64,000 bases of DNA, taken from positions 2,790,001 through 2,854,000 of the forward strand of contig NZ_CP141769.1 of assembly GCF_035621355.1 (NCBI RefSeq). Direction: 5' to 3'. A program made the position numbers and the translations under genes. The number at the start of each line of letters is the position of its first letter. Within the stretch, counting starts at the first letter, position 1. Positions 8,847 through 17,497 of this stretch are shown piece after piece. A model generated the notes under the pieces. That model ran no database searches, was not told where the DNA came from, and saw nothing but the letters and a program-made list of their open reading frames with translations. The DNA is from Thiobacillus sp. SCUT-2 (GTDB lineage: Bacteria; Pseudomonadota; Gammaproteobacteria; Burkholderiales; Thiobacillaceae).

Positions 8847-11204
8847 TTAACGGGTCAGGCCAGCATACAGCATCGGCAATTTCTCGGGCAGGCGCTGCAC
8901 ATGGTCGACGACCATGTAGTTCTTCTGCCCGAAGATGCGGCTGACGTAGTTGTCGGCGCGCGGGTCGAGGCTCATGCAGTAGGTCGTGACGCCGTTGCGC
9001 GCCACTTCCTCGACCGCCTTCTTGGTGTCGTAGCGCAGGTACTGCGGATCGCGCACGTCGATGTCGGCCGGCTCGCCATCGGTGATGACGATCAGGAGCT
9101 TCTTCGCCGAGCGCTGCAGCTTCAGATGGTGGCCGGCGTGGCGGATCGCCGCGCCCATGCGGGTCGACAGCTGGCCGGTCATGCCGGCGAGCTTCGCCTT
9201 CGGCACCTCGTCCCAGTGCTGGTCGAAGTCCTTGAAGCGGTAGTATTCGACGTTGTGGCGTCCGTCCGAACAGAAGCCGTGGATCGCGAACGGATCGCCG
9301 ACCTTGTTGATCGCGTCCGAGAGCAGCACGCAGGCCTGCCGGGTGAGTTCCAGCACCGAGTATTCCTGGTCCTGCACCTTCTCGTTGGTCGACTCCGAGA
9401 GATCGAGCAGCACGAGGATCGAGAAGTCGCGCGTCTTCCTGACCGAGCGCATCATGATGCGCGGGTCGGGCTGGTTGCCGAGCCGGATGTCGGTGAAGCT
9501 CTGGATCGCCGCGTTGATGTCGATCTCGTCGCCGTCCTCCAGCTTGCGGATGCGCTGCACGCCCTGCGGCTGCATGGCGTCGAGCAGGAACTTCATGCGG
9601 TGGATCTCGCGCTTGTATTGCGAGGTGATGCCGTCGATGACGTCGAGCTCGCCCGACGTGGCGCGCTTCTCCAGCACCGTCGCCCAGGCCGGGCGCTCGA
9701 GCTGGATCTGGTAATCCCACTCCGAGTAGTGGAAGGGCTCGGACACCGGCTCCTTGCCTTCCATTTCGTTGAAAGACTTGCCGCCGCTCGACTCGCCGAT
9801 GTTCTCGTACGGAAAGAGTTCGGTCGACAGCACCCAGATTTCCTCGGCGTCGTCGCCGGCGGTCTCGACGTCGATCTCGTTGATCATCTCCATCACGCTG
9901 ACGTGCTTGCGCACCTGCTTGACGGACTCGTAGCCGGCGGTCGCCGCCTTCGCGAAATCGAATTCCTCGAACGCCCAGAAATAGCGATTGTCGTCGCGGT
10001 AGGGCGCGGTCAGGACGTCGGTGCGCGGATTGAATGGGATCTTTCTTTCGGCGATACGGTGGGCAAGCTGCACGCCGATGTCCCACGAGGTCTGGTTGGA
10101 CCGGAGCTTGTCCTGCGCGGCGGCGAACAGCGCGCGGCCTTCCGCGACCCAGGGATCGTCGTCGACGTAGGTCTCGTCGAGCAGGGCGCGCGCCAGGCGA
10201 TTGAGGTAGTCGCCAACGCTGGCGCTCATCTCCGGCGTCGCGGTATGAAGCTTGGCCCACAGCTGCTTCAGGCCCGGGAAGCGGCGGACCGAGAGCGTCT
10301 CGACGCGGGCGTCCTCGATCACCGAGATCACCGCCATCTGCAGCGGATTCAGCGCCTCGGCCGAGATCGGCACGCGGGTCTCGACCACGTGCGCGGCGCA
10401 GTGGGCCGCGGTCGCACGGTAGAGTTCGAGGCCCGAAACCGGCTCCATGCCCTCCGGCGCGAAATCGTCGAAGGCATCCGGCAGGTGCAGCAGATAGTCC
10501 TCGATGTAGGGCTTGTAGCCCTCGCGCGACTCGAAGTCGCCCGAGGTCGGGCGCATGAAGAAGTCGCGTGCCCACAGCGCGCGCAGGTACATGTTGATGC
10601 GGCGCTGCACGTCGACCAGCAGCGTGCCCTTGCGCTCCTTCTGCAGCATCGCCAGCGACTCTTTCGATTCGAGGCCGAAGTAGCGGATCTGCTCCTCATA
10701 GTTGGTGCGGTGCGCGTGCGCACCCCACAATGCCCAGCGCCGCAGGCCGCCCAGCGTCAGGTTCTGGAACAGCACCTCCAGCTTGTCGAGCATCGGACGC
10801 ACGCCGCGCGGTGCCTGCGCGATCAAGGTATTGAGGAATTGCAGGTAGTTGAGGAACAGCTGGGCGTCGCCGAGGCGGTTGGCCGCGGTGGGCGCCGTGG
10901 CGAGCAGGAGTTCGATCACCGCGCCGGAGGTCTTCGACGCCAGCATCAGCGCGGCGGTGGCGAGGTCGCCGACCACGTCCTCGCCGACTTCCTTGGCGAC
11001 GCGCGGCGCCTCCTCGATCCAGGTCTCCACCAGCGAGTCGCCGCGCCCGAGGCCGCGGATCGCGGAGATCCCCTTCAGGTAGTTGTCGAGCCCGCGCGGC
11101 GAGAACACCTTGGTGGCCTCGTGCCAGTTGGCGTCGAGCGCCGCCCGGCTGTGCTCGGACAGGTCTTCCAGCAGTTCGGCGTAGTCTTCGAGTTTGATCG
11201 ACAT
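8847..11204 (-). CDS. cbbO: CbbO, RubisCO activase adaptor (VWA domain)
   Basis: 785 residues. The N-terminal two thirds are the CbbO-specific region, and the C-terminus is a von Willebrand factor A domain with the MIDAS motif DLSES starting at Asp601 (VLLDLSESTNE), followed by GEPADIDVRDPQYL. CbbO binds the AAA+ ring of CbbQ and docks it on inhibited RubisCO so that bound sugar phosphates can be pulled out. It is the fourth gene of cbbL-cbbS-cbbQ-cbbO. The ATG at 11204 opens the conserved MSIKLEDYAELLEDLSEHS. A paralogue serving the cbbM operon lies at 44979-47366; the two share layout but are clearly diverged. Confidence 0.95.
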   Translation of the reverse strand: MSIKLEDYAELLEDLSEHSRAALDANWHEATKVFSPRGLDNYLKGISAIRGLGRGDSLVETWIEEAPRVAKEVGEDVVGDLATAALMLASKTSGAVIELLLATAPTAANRLGDAQLFLNYLQFLNTLIAQAPRGVRPMLDKLEVLFQNLTLGGLRRWALWGAHAHRTNYEEQIRYFGLESKESLAMLQKERKGTLLVDVQRRINMYLRALWARDFFMRPTSGDFESREGYKPYIEDYLLHLPDAFDDFAPEGMEPVSGLELYRATAAHCAAHVVETRVPISAEALNPLQMAVISVIEDARVETLSVRRFPGLKQLWAKLHTATPEMSASVGDYLNRLARALLDETYVDDDPWVAEGRALFAAAQDKLRSNQTSWDIGVQLAHRIAERKIPFNPRTDVLTAPYRDDNRYFWAFEEFDFAKAATAGYESVKQVRKHVSVMEMINEIDVETAGDDAEEIWVLSTELFPYENIGESSGGKSFNEMEGKEPVSEPFHYSEWDYQIQLERPAWATVLEKRATSGELDVIDGITSQYKREIHRMKFLLDAMQPQGVQRIRKLEDGDEIDINAAIQSFTDIRLGNQPDPRIMMRSVRKTRDFSILVLLDLSESTNEKVQDQEYSVLELTRQACVLLSDAINKVGDPFAIHGFCSDGRHNVEYYRFKDFDQHWDEVPKAKLAGMTGQLSTRMGAAIRHAGHHLKLQRSAKKLLIVITDGEPADIDVRDPQYLRYDTKKAVEEVARNGVTTYCMSLDPRADNYVSRIFGQKNYMVVDHVQRLPEKLPMLYAGLTR

Positions 11205-11210
11205 GGCTTG

Positions 11211-11297
11211 GTGAGCAGTGAACGGTGAGCAGTGAACGGTAAGCGGCGTGCGGCTTCAGCGGTTTATCCGCTTGCCGCTCACCGCTCGCCCCTTCCC
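11211..11297. repeat. Tandem 14-bp repeat and partial inverted copy between cbbQ and cbbO
   Basis: Two exact tandem copies of GTGAGCAGTGAACG occupy 11211-11224 and 11225-11238, followed by a partial copy GTAAGCGG. On the other side of the gap TCCGCTTGCCGCTCAC (11268-11282) is a related motif in inverse orientation (GTGAGCGGCAAGCGGA). The set could fold into an imperfect hairpin in the cbbQ-cbbO transcript. No coding potential is seen. Confidence 0.7.
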
Positions 11298-11298
11298 A

Positions 11299-12102
11299 TC
11301 AGAAGAACGTCGTCACCGCAGCGTCGAGCGCGTCGCGCATGTCGGGATCATCCGTGATCGGGCGGACCAGCGCGACGCGGCACGCGGCCTGCGGGTTGAC
11401 GCCCTTGGCGATCAGCGAGCCTGCGTAGATCAGCATGCGGGTCGACAGGCCTTCGTCGAGGCCGTGGCCCTTGAGGTTGCGCGAACGCTCGGCAATGGAA
11501 ACGAGCTTGCCGGCGACATCGGCATTGATGCTCGCCTCGTGCGCCACGATCTCGGTCTCGATGTCGTGCGCGGGGTAGGTGAAGTCCAGGCCGCCGAAGC
11601 GCTGCTTGGTCGACTGCTTGAGATCCTTCATCAGGCTCTGATAGCCGGGGTTGTAGGAAATCACAATCTGGAAGTCGGGGTGGGCATGGACCAACTCACC
11701 TTTTTTTTCCAGCGGCAGCACCCGGCGATTGTCGGTCAACGGGTGAATCACCACGGTGGTGTCCTGGCGCGCTTCCACGACTTCGTCCAGGTAGCAGATG
11801 GCGCCGTGGCGCGCGGCGATCGCGAGCGGGCCGTCCTGCCACTCGGTGCCCGAGGCGGACAGCAGGAAACGGCCGACCAGGTCGGACGCGGTCATGTCCT
11901 CGTTGCAGGCCACGGTGATGAGCGGCTTGTTGAGCTTGTGCGCCATGTATTCGACGAAGCGCGTCTTGCCGCAGCCGGTCGGGCCCTTCAGCATCATCGG
12001 CATGCGCACCGAATAGGCGGCTTCGAACAGCTCGACCTCGTCGGCGACGGGGCGGTAGTAGGGTTCCTGGGTGATGCGGTACTGATCGACGATAGTGCTC
12101 AT
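11299..12102 (-). CDS. cbbQ: CbbQ, AAA+ RubisCO activase motor
   Basis: 267-residue MoxR-type AAA+ ATPase. Walker A is [13 protein letters not shown] near residues 39-51; Walker B is [13 protein letters not shown]; the sensor region is [23 protein letters not shown], followed by the C-terminal helical domain with [14 protein letters not shown]. It forms a ring that remodels inhibited RubisCO with CbbO. It lies between cbbS and cbbO on the minus strand. A terminator-like hairpin and a long inverted repeat separate it from cbbS, so it is probably expressed at a lower level than RubisCO. It is a paralogue of the cbbQ at 47425-48228. Confidence 0.96.
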   Translation of the reverse strand: MSTIVDQYRITQEPYYRPVADEVELFEAAYSVRMPMMLKGPTGCGKTRFVEYMAHKLNKPLITVACNEDMTASDLVGRFLLSASGTEWQDGPLAIAARHGAICYLDEVVEARQDTTVVIHPLTDNRRVLPLEKKGELVHAHPDFQIVISYNPGYQSLMKDLKQSTKQRFGGLDFTYPAHDIETEIVAHEASINADVAGKLVSIAERSRNLKGHGLDEGLSTRMLIYAGSLIAKGVNPQAACRVALVRPITDDPDMRDALDAAVTTFF

Positions 12103-12120
12103 TTCAATTCCCTTTTATTC

Positions 12121-12256
12121 ATCCGCGAAGAACGCGAAGAGACGCGAAGGAGGATCTTCAAAACGCGCGCCCACTTGAAGCTCCACCTCTGGCAAGCACT
12201 GGATTGTGTCCGACCAGCCGAGGCTTTCTTCGCGCTTCTTCGCGTCCTTCGCGGAT
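12121..12256. repeat. 29-bp inverted repeat made of CGCGAAG units between cbbS and cbbQ
   Basis: The left arm at 12121-12149 starts ATCCGCGAAGAACGCGAAGA, and the right arm at 12228-12256 is its reverse complement with 3 mismatches in 29 bp. Each arm is itself built of repeated CGCGAAG heptamers with one- to three-base spacers. The arms enclose about 78 bp with no gene. The structure could form a long cruciform or RNA stem in the cbbLSQO transcript and may be a dispersed repeat of this genome. Confidence 0.8.
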
Positions 12257-12269
12257 AAACAAGACAAAC

Positions 12270-12303
12270 AAAAAGCCCCCGCGCCCTGCGGGCGACGGGG
12301 GCT
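12270..12303 (-). terminator. Rho-independent terminator/attenuator after cbbS
   Basis: Read on the minus strand, the stem AGCCCCCG ... CGGGGGCT encloses an inner stem CGCCC-GCA-GGGCG and is followed by TTTTTGTTTG. It starts about 20 bp past the cbbS stop and stands before cbbQ, so it should end most cbbLS transcripts and let a fraction continue into cbbQO. Confidence 0.85.
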
Positions 12304-12323
12304 GTACGGTCTCCCGTCGCGAC

Positions 12324-12680
12324 TTAAACCGTCTTGCCGCGATAGATCACCATGGCGGCGCCCTGCGACTGGGCGAAGTTGTCGTAGCCGACCAGGCGAA
12401 CGTGGTTGTTCGGGTTCGCCTTGTGGCAGGCTTCGGCCTCGCTCAGGATGCGGTCGACGTCGGTCTCGCCGAACATCGGCAGCTTCCACATGTACCAGTA
12501 GGAGTCCATCAGGTGCTCCGGCTCGGTGTGCTCGATGGCGGGGTTCCAGCCCTTCTTCACCAGGTACTCGACCTGCTTGCGGATGTCGTCCGCGTTCATG
12601 GCGGGCAGGTAGGAGAAGGTCTCGAACTTGCGGCTGGCGGGGTCGCTCAGACGGCTTTTGTAATCCATCACATCAGACAT
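12324..12680 (-). CDS. cbbS: RubisCO small subunit, form IA
   Basis: 118 residues starting [20 protein letters not shown] at the ATG at 12680, which has AAAGGAACC just upstream. The core [28 protein letters not shown], the [12 protein letters not shown] motif and the C-terminal [14 protein letters not shown] are those of form IA small subunits. Compared with carboxysomal small subunits such as that of Halothiobacillus, which go from the N-terminus straight into the KYETFSYLP region, this protein has about six or seven extra residues (SDPASRK). That is expected for the cbbQ-linked form IAq type rather than the carboxysomal IAc type; the assignment is from memory of the families. Cotranscribed with cbbL. 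Confidence 0.96.
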   Translation of the reverse strand: MSDVMDYKSRLSDPASRKFETFSYLPAMNADDIRKQVEYLVKKGWNPAIEHTEPEHLMDSYWYMWKLPMFGETDVDRILSEAEACHKANPNNHVRLVGYDNFAQSQGAAMVIYRGKTV

Positions 12681-12788
12681 TTTGGTTCCTTTACGCGAAT
12701 AGGTTGAGTGGGGGGCAAGCAGGCGGCCCGCCGGGGGTCGCATCCCCGCCGCATACGCGGCGGGGGCCCTGCTCCGCCCCTCGAGCCT

Positions 12789-14210
12789 TTACTTGTGGGC
12801 GACGTCCAGCTTGTCGACGGTGTCGAACTCGAACTTGATCTCTTTCCACGTTTCCATGGCGATCTTCAGTTCGGGGCTGTTCTTGGCGGCTTCGGTCAGG
12901 ATGGTCTTGCCCTCCTTCTCGATCGCGACGCCCTTGTTGCGCGCTTCCACGCAGGCTTCCAGCGCGACGCGGTTGGCCGCGGCGCCAGCCGCGTTGCCCC
13001 AGGGGTGGCCCAGGGTGCCGCCGCCGAACTGCAGCACGGAGTCGTCACCGAAGATGGTGACCAGCGCGGGCATGTGCCACACGTGGATGCCGCCGGAGGC
13101 GACGGGGAACACGCCGGGCATGGAGCCCCAGTCCTGGTCGAAGAAGATGCCGCGCGAACGGTCTTCCTTGATGAAGCTGTCGCGCATCATGTCGATCCAG
13201 CCCAGGGTCGCTTCGCGGTCGCCTTCGAGCTTGCCGACGACGGTGCCGGAGTGCAGGTGGTCGCCGCCGGACAGGCGCAGGATCTTGGTCAGCACGCGGA
13301 AGTGGATGCCGTGGTGCGGGTTGCGGTCAAGCACGGCGTGCATGGCGCGGTGGATGTGCAGCAGCATGCCGTTGTCGCGACACCAGTTGGCCAGACCCGT
13401 GTTGGCGGTGAAGCCACCGGTGATGTAGTCGTGCATGATGATCGGTGCGCCGATTTCCTTGGCGTACTCGGCACGCTTGTACATCTCTTCCGGGGTCGGG
13501 GCGGTGACGTTCAGGTAGTGACCCTTGCGCTCGCCGGTCTCACGCTCGGCCTTGTTGATCGCTTCCATGACGAAGTCGAAACGCTGGCGCCACCGCATGA
13601 AGGGCTGGCTGTTGACGTTCTCGTCGTCCTTGGTGAAGTCGAGACCGCCGCGCAGGCACTCGTACACGGCGCGGCCGTAGTTCTTGGCGGACAGGCCGAG
13701 CTTGGGCTTGATGGTGCAGCCCAGCAGCGGACGGCCGTACTTGTTCATCACGTCGCGCTCGACCTGGATGCCGTGGGGCGGGCCGCCGCAGGTCTTGACG
13801 TAGGCGATCGGGAAGCGCACGTCTTCCAGGCGCAGGGCGCGGACGGCCTTGAAGCCGAACACGTTGCCGACCAGCGAGGTGAACACGTTGACGACGGAAC
13901 CCTCTTCGAAGAGGTCGATCGGGTAGGCGATGAAGGCGTAGAAGCAGGTGTCGTCGCCGGGCACGTCTTCGATGGCGTAGGCGCGGCCCTTGTAGTAGTC
14001 GAGGTCGGTCAGCAGGTCGGTCCACACCGTGGTCCAGGTACCGGTCGACGATTCGGCGGCCACGGCGGCGGCAGCTTCCTCGCGGTCCACGCCCGGCTGC
14101 GGGGTGATCTTGAAACACGCCAGGATATCGGTATCCAGCGGGGTGTATTCGGGCATCCAGTAAGTCTGGCGGTACTCTTTCACGCCAGCGTTGTAGGTCT
14201 TGACAGCCAT
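12789..14210 (-). CDS. cbbL: RubisCO large subunit, form IA
   Basis: 473 residues from the ATG at 14210, with AGGAGGAATC as an excellent ribosome site. It carries the catalytic lysine motif [21 protein letters not shown], the carbamylated lysine motif [17 protein letters not shown], loop 6 [14 protein letters not shown] and the C-terminal VDKLDVAHK. It carboxylates ribulose bisphosphate in the Calvin cycle. It heads cbbL-cbbS-cbbQ-cbbO and is divergent from a cbbR gene. It is the only form I RubisCO in the window. It lies about 16 kb away from the carboxysome operon and on the other strand, so whether it is packaged in carboxysomes is open. Confidence 0.98.
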   Translation of the reverse strand: MAVKTYNAGVKEYRQTYWMPEYTPLDTDILACFKITPQPGVDREEAAAAVAAESSTGTWTTVWTDLLTDLDYYKGRAYAIEDVPGDDTCFYAFIAYPIDLFEEGSVVNVFTSLVGNVFGFKAVRALRLEDVRFPIAYVKTCGGPPHGIQVERDVMNKYGRPLLGCTIKPKLGLSAKNYGRAVYECLRGGLDFTKDDENVNSQPFMRWRQRFDFVMEAINKAERETGERKGHYLNVTAPTPEEMYKRAEYAKEIGAPIIMHDYITGGFTANTGLANWCRDNGMLLHIHRAMHAVLDRNPHHGIHFRVLTKILRLSGGDHLHSGTVVGKLEGDREATLGWIDMMRDSFIKEDRSRGIFFDQDWGSMPGVFPVASGGIHVWHMPALVTIFGDDSVLQFGGGTLGHPWGNAAGAAANRVALEACVEARNKGVAIEKEGKTILTEAAKNSPELKIAMETWKEIKFEFDTVDKLDVAHK

Positions 14211-14371
14211 GATTCCTCCTAGCAAAAGGTTCGGGTTACGCGACATGCCAGAAGTGGTCATGCACGATGGGTCGCATCTTGCAGGAGCGGAATCATAAAT
14301 AACAGTCGATTTTTTCTATTTGAAGAATAGACTATTATCTATACAAAGACTCAAGCAAACATGTTAACCCC
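14211..14371. promoter_or_regulatory. cbbL/cbbR divergent promoter region with LysR-type palindromes
   Basis: 161 bp between the divergent cbbL and cbbR starts, markedly AT-rich from 14291. A perfect palindrome TCTATTtgaagAATAGA lies at 14315-14331 and overlaps a second inverted pair ATAGA ... TCTAT at 14327-14342. The spacing fits the T-N11-A type sites bound by LysR tetramers such as CbbR. The -10/-35 elements were not assigned. Confidence 0.7.
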
Positions 14372-15310
14372 ATGCGCAGCCATACGACGTTTCGCCAGCT
14401 GGAAATTTTCGAGGCCATCGCCCGGCTCGGCAGCTTCACCCGCGCCTCCGAGGAGCTTTACCTCACGCAGCCGACCGTGTCGATGCAGATGAAGAAGCTC
14501 ACCGAAGCGGTCGGCGTGCCGCTGATCGAGCAGGTCGGCAAGAAGCTCCACCTGACCCCCGACGGCCAGCAGCTCGCCCAGGCCACGCGCGAAATCTTCA
14601 GCATCCTCGACCGTTTCACCATGTCGGTCGCCGAACGCCGGGGCCTGAAACAGGGCCAGCTCAGCCTGATGGCGATCACCACCGCGTCGTACTTCGCGCC
14701 GCGCCTGCTCGGCGAATTCTCCAAGCTCTACCCCGGCATCGAAGTCTCGCTGCGCGTCACCAACAAGGAGCAGGTCCTCGCGAGCATGGCCGACGGCCTC
14801 GACGATCTCTATCTGGTCGGACAGCCGCCGGAGCATATCGACGTCGTCGCCACGCCCATCATGGACAACCCCATCGTCGTGCTGGCCGCGCCGGACCATC
14901 CGCTGGCGCACCGCAAGAAGATCCCGCTCGACCGGATCGCCGCGGAGCCGTGGCTGATGCGGGAGAAGGGCTCGGGCACCCGCAATGCGATCGAGCGCAT
15001 GTTCAGCGGCCACGGCCTCAACATCCACCCGCGCCTGGAACTCGGCAGCAACGAAGCAATCAAGCAGGCGATCCTCGCCGGGCTGGGCATCTCCGCCCTC
15101 TCGCGCCACGCGCTCGCGCTCAACCAGCCGGGGCAGTTCGCGATCCTCGACGTCGAGGGCTTTCCCATCCTGCGCCACTGGTACGCGGTCTATCCCGCGG
15201 GGCGCCAGTTGTCCGTGGTGGCGCGCGCGTTTCTCGATTATCTGCTCGAGCACGGGGAAGCCGCCCCGCTGTCGCCGTCGATCAAGCGATCGGCCCGCAC
15301 AAGGATCTGA
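14372..15310 (+). CDS. cbbR: CbbR-type LysR regulator of the form I RubisCO operon
   Basis: 312 residues with the N-terminal winged helix-turn-helix (FRQLEIFEAIARLGSFTRASEELYLTQPTVSMQMKKL) and the LysR effector domain with the RuBP/CbbR-family style signature GSGTRNAIERMFSGHG and GSNEAIKQAILAGLGISALS. CbbR proteins activate Calvin-cycle operons in response to metabolites such as RuBP, NADPH or phosphoenolpyruvate. It is divergent from cbbL and lies upstream of DAB operon 1 on the same strand, 506 bp away, so it may govern both. Three more LysR paralogues occur in the window (21776, 28867, 49871). Confidence 0.93.
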   Translation: MRSHTTFRQLEIFEAIARLGSFTRASEELYLTQPTVSMQMKKLTEAVGVPLIEQVGKKLHLTPDGQQLAQATREIFSILDRFTMSVAERRGLKQGQLSLMAITTASYFAPRLLGEFSKLYPGIEVSLRVTNKEQVLASMADGLDDLYLVGQPPEHIDVVATPIMDNPIVVLAAPDHPLAHRKKIPLDRIAAEPWLMREKGSGTRNAIERMFSGHGLNIHPRLELGSNEAIKQAILAGLGISALSRHALALNQPGQFAILDVEGFPILRHWYAVYPAGRQLSVVARAFLDYLLEHGEAAPLSPSIKRSARTRI

Positions 15311-15816
15311 ACGAACCCTGCTGCACTCCCGGCGCACCCTGGCGGCGGCACCGCGTCATCGCGGCCGCCGCGCCCTTCCCGCCTCCTCGGGTCGCCGAAG
15401 GCCGAGGCGGGCGATGCCCGGCCTTGCCCGCCCCCTGCACCCGCCGCCCTGCGCGCCGCCGCGCCGTGGCGGGGCCGCCAGCGCGCCCCGCGTCATACCA
15501 TTTGCTTTAAGTAATCGTTCCCATAAAAAAATAAGACTGTTTTATATGGTTCGCCGACCCTAGCATGGCACCTGGCAAATCGGTAAAGCTGACGTAGTGC
15601 GTCCATGACTGCGCCATCCGCCGTGCGTGCATGAGGATCCGCCGCGCACGCAATGATAAATGGGGCATGTCATATCCAGGCTACTGGAAAGACGATTGAT
15701 TATGGATTAACCCTCTGCATTCCATGGTCACCGACGTCGCCTGACGATGTGCCGAAGAATCGCCTGCGAACGCCCAGGCGCACACGACAACCCCCGACTT
15801 AGGAGGATTTGACGCG
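15311..15816. promoter_or_regulatory. 506-bp non-coding region upstream of DAB operon 1
   Basis: No credible gene: the frames here are extensions of cbbR shadows. The first about 180 bp are very GC-rich. From 15490 the base composition drops sharply, and an inverted pair CCATAAAA (15521-15528) / TTTTATATGG (15540-15549) is present, which would suit a LysR-type operator and the promoter of dabB1. A further AT-rich stretch (15650-15730) follows. AGGAGG just before 15817 is the ribosome site of dabB1. Confidence 0.5.
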
Positions 15817-17496
15817 GTGGACAAGCTCACAATCCTGCTTCCGGCCACGCCTTTGCTCTCGGCCCTGTTGATCGCGCTGCGCGCAGACCTGCCGCGGCGC
15901 AGCGTTGCGCGCCTGAGCGTCGGCTTCAGCGTGCTGACGCTCCTGCTCGCGGCGGCCTCGCTCGCCCTCTATCTGGTCGAAGGACAGCCGCAATGGGCAT
16001 CGTTCGGGCCGGGCTGGGGCAGCCTGTATCTCGACCCGTTGACCAGCGTGATGTCGCTGATGGTCGCGGGCATCAGTCTCGTCGTGCACGTCTATTCGGT
16101 GCGCTACATGGCCGAGGAACCCGGCTACGCGCGCTTCTACCTCCTGCTCGACCTGATGGCCATGGCGATCCTGCTGATGGTGGCGGCGGGCGATCTCGTC
16201 ACCCTGCTGGTGGCGTGGCACCTGATAGGCGTGCTGCTCTACTTCCTGCTCGGCCACGACACCACGCGGCCGGCGGCCCAGCGCTACGCCTTCTGGACCT
16301 TCCTGACCTATCGCCTGGGCGATCTGCCCCTGGTACTCGCCGCGGTCATGCTGTACGACACCTACGGCACCGTGGCCCTGCCGACGTTGTTCGAGCGCAT
16401 CGCCGCCGCGCCCGACGCGCACACATTGGCGGGACTGCCGGTGCTCGGCGTCGTCGCACTCCTGGTCGCGCTGGCGGCGTTCGCCCGCTCGGCCCAGTTT
16501 CCGCTGCATACCTGGCTGCCCTACACCATGGAGGGCCCGACCCCGGTGTCGGCGCTGATGCACGCCGGCATCGTCAACGCCGGCGGCTTCATCATCAACC
16601 GCTTCGCGCCGGTGTTCGTGCACGCCGGCGGCGTGTTGCACCTGGTGTTCGCGGTGGGCCTGGTCACGGCCATCCTCGGCTCGATCCTGATGCTCACCCA
16701 GAACGACATCAAGAAATCGCTCGGCTACTCAACCATGGGCCAGATGGGCTTCATGTTCGTCGAGGTCGGCGTCGGCGCGTTCTCGCTCGCGATCTACCAC
16801 CTGATCGCGCACGGCCTGTTCAAGGGCACGCTGTTCCTCGGTGCCGGCGGCGTGATCGGCAACGCGCGCAAGCACGACGGTGTGCCCCACGACGACGTCT
16901 ACACCTTCGTCGTCGAGCGCAAGCCGCTGGCGCCGCGCCTGCCCTGGGTGCTCGCGGCCGCCATCACCGTGGTGGTGCCCTTCCTCGTCCTCGGCGCCTC
17001 GCGCTGGCTGATGGGCGGCGACTCGGTCGGGGAGCAGGGCGGGATCATCCTGCTGTTCTTCGGCTGGGTGACCGGCGCCCAGCTCCTGTTCGCGACCTAC
17101 CGCCTGCGCGTGGACAGCCCGTGGCGGGTGATGGCGATGATCATCCTGTCGCTGATCATCGTGGTCGCCGGCTATACGCTGATCGAGCACGGCTTCGACC
17201 TCTTCCTCTATCCGGATCGCGAGCTGAGCGAGCGCATCTATGCGGCGGCCAGCCTCCCGCTGGCGACCTTCGAGGTGCTGGTGATGATCCTCACGGCCGC
17301 CATCGTGGTCGGCTGGCTCGCCACCTACTACGCCGCCGCCAACGGCCGCACGGGCCGCGGCGACGCCTCGCCGCTGCGGCTCGCCTTCTATTCCCTGATC
17401 TCGCGCGAGTTTTACGTGGCCGACGTGTACGCGTGGCTGACCCAGGCGACGCTCGGCCTGTCGCGCCGTCTCAACGTGTGGTCAAGGTGGGTGTGA
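15817..17496 (+). CDS. dabB: DabB, NuoL-like membrane subunit of DAB system 1
   Basis: 559 residues starting at a GTG (15817) that follows AGGAGG. It is a multi-spanning protein of the proton-conducting antiporter-like family related to NuoL/MrpA. The central motif MEGPTPVSALMHAGIVNAGGFIINRF holds the TPVSALMHA segment typical of the family, followed by MLTQNDIKKSLGYSTMGQMGFMFVEVG with the functional lysine region. In DAB complexes DabB provides cation coupling for DabA, giving energised, one-way conversion of CO2 to bicarbonate. It is the first gene of an operon with an extra membrane gene, dabA and a PII-like gene. Not part of complex I: no other nuo gene is nearby. Confidence 0.9.
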   Translation: MDKLTILLPATPLLSALLIALRADLPRRSVARLSVGFSVLTLLLAAASLALYLVEGQPQWASFGPGWGSLYLDPLTSVMSLMVAGISLVVHVYSVRYMAEEPGYARFYLLLDLMAMAILLMVAAGDLVTLLVAWHLIGVLLYFLLGHDTTRPAAQRYAFWTFLTYRLGDLPLVLAAVMLYDTYGTVALPTLFERIAAAPDAHTLAGLPVLGVVALLVALAAFARSAQFPLHTWLPYTMEGPTPVSALMHAGIVNAGGFIINRFAPVFVHAGGVLHLVFAVGLVTAILGSILMLTQNDIKKSLGYSTMGQMGFMFVEVGVGAFSLAIYHLIAHGLFKGTLFLGAGGVIGNARKHDGVPHDDVYTFVVERKPLAPRLPWVLAAAITVVVPFLVLGASRWLMGGDSVGEQGGIILLFFGWVTGAQLLFATYRLRVDSPWRVMAMIILSLIIVVAGYTLIEHGFDLFLYPDRELSERIYAAASLPLATFEVLVMILTAAIVVGWLATYYAAANGRTGRGDASPLRLAFYSLISREFYVADVYAWLTQATLGLSRRLNVWSRWV

Positions 17497-17497
17497 C

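Noticed and set aside
15311..15563. Open frames downstream of cbbR (for example up to 15510 and 15563)
   Set aside because: They are extensions of cbbR shadow frames with Pro/Arg-rich products and no ribosome site; the region is better read as non-coding.
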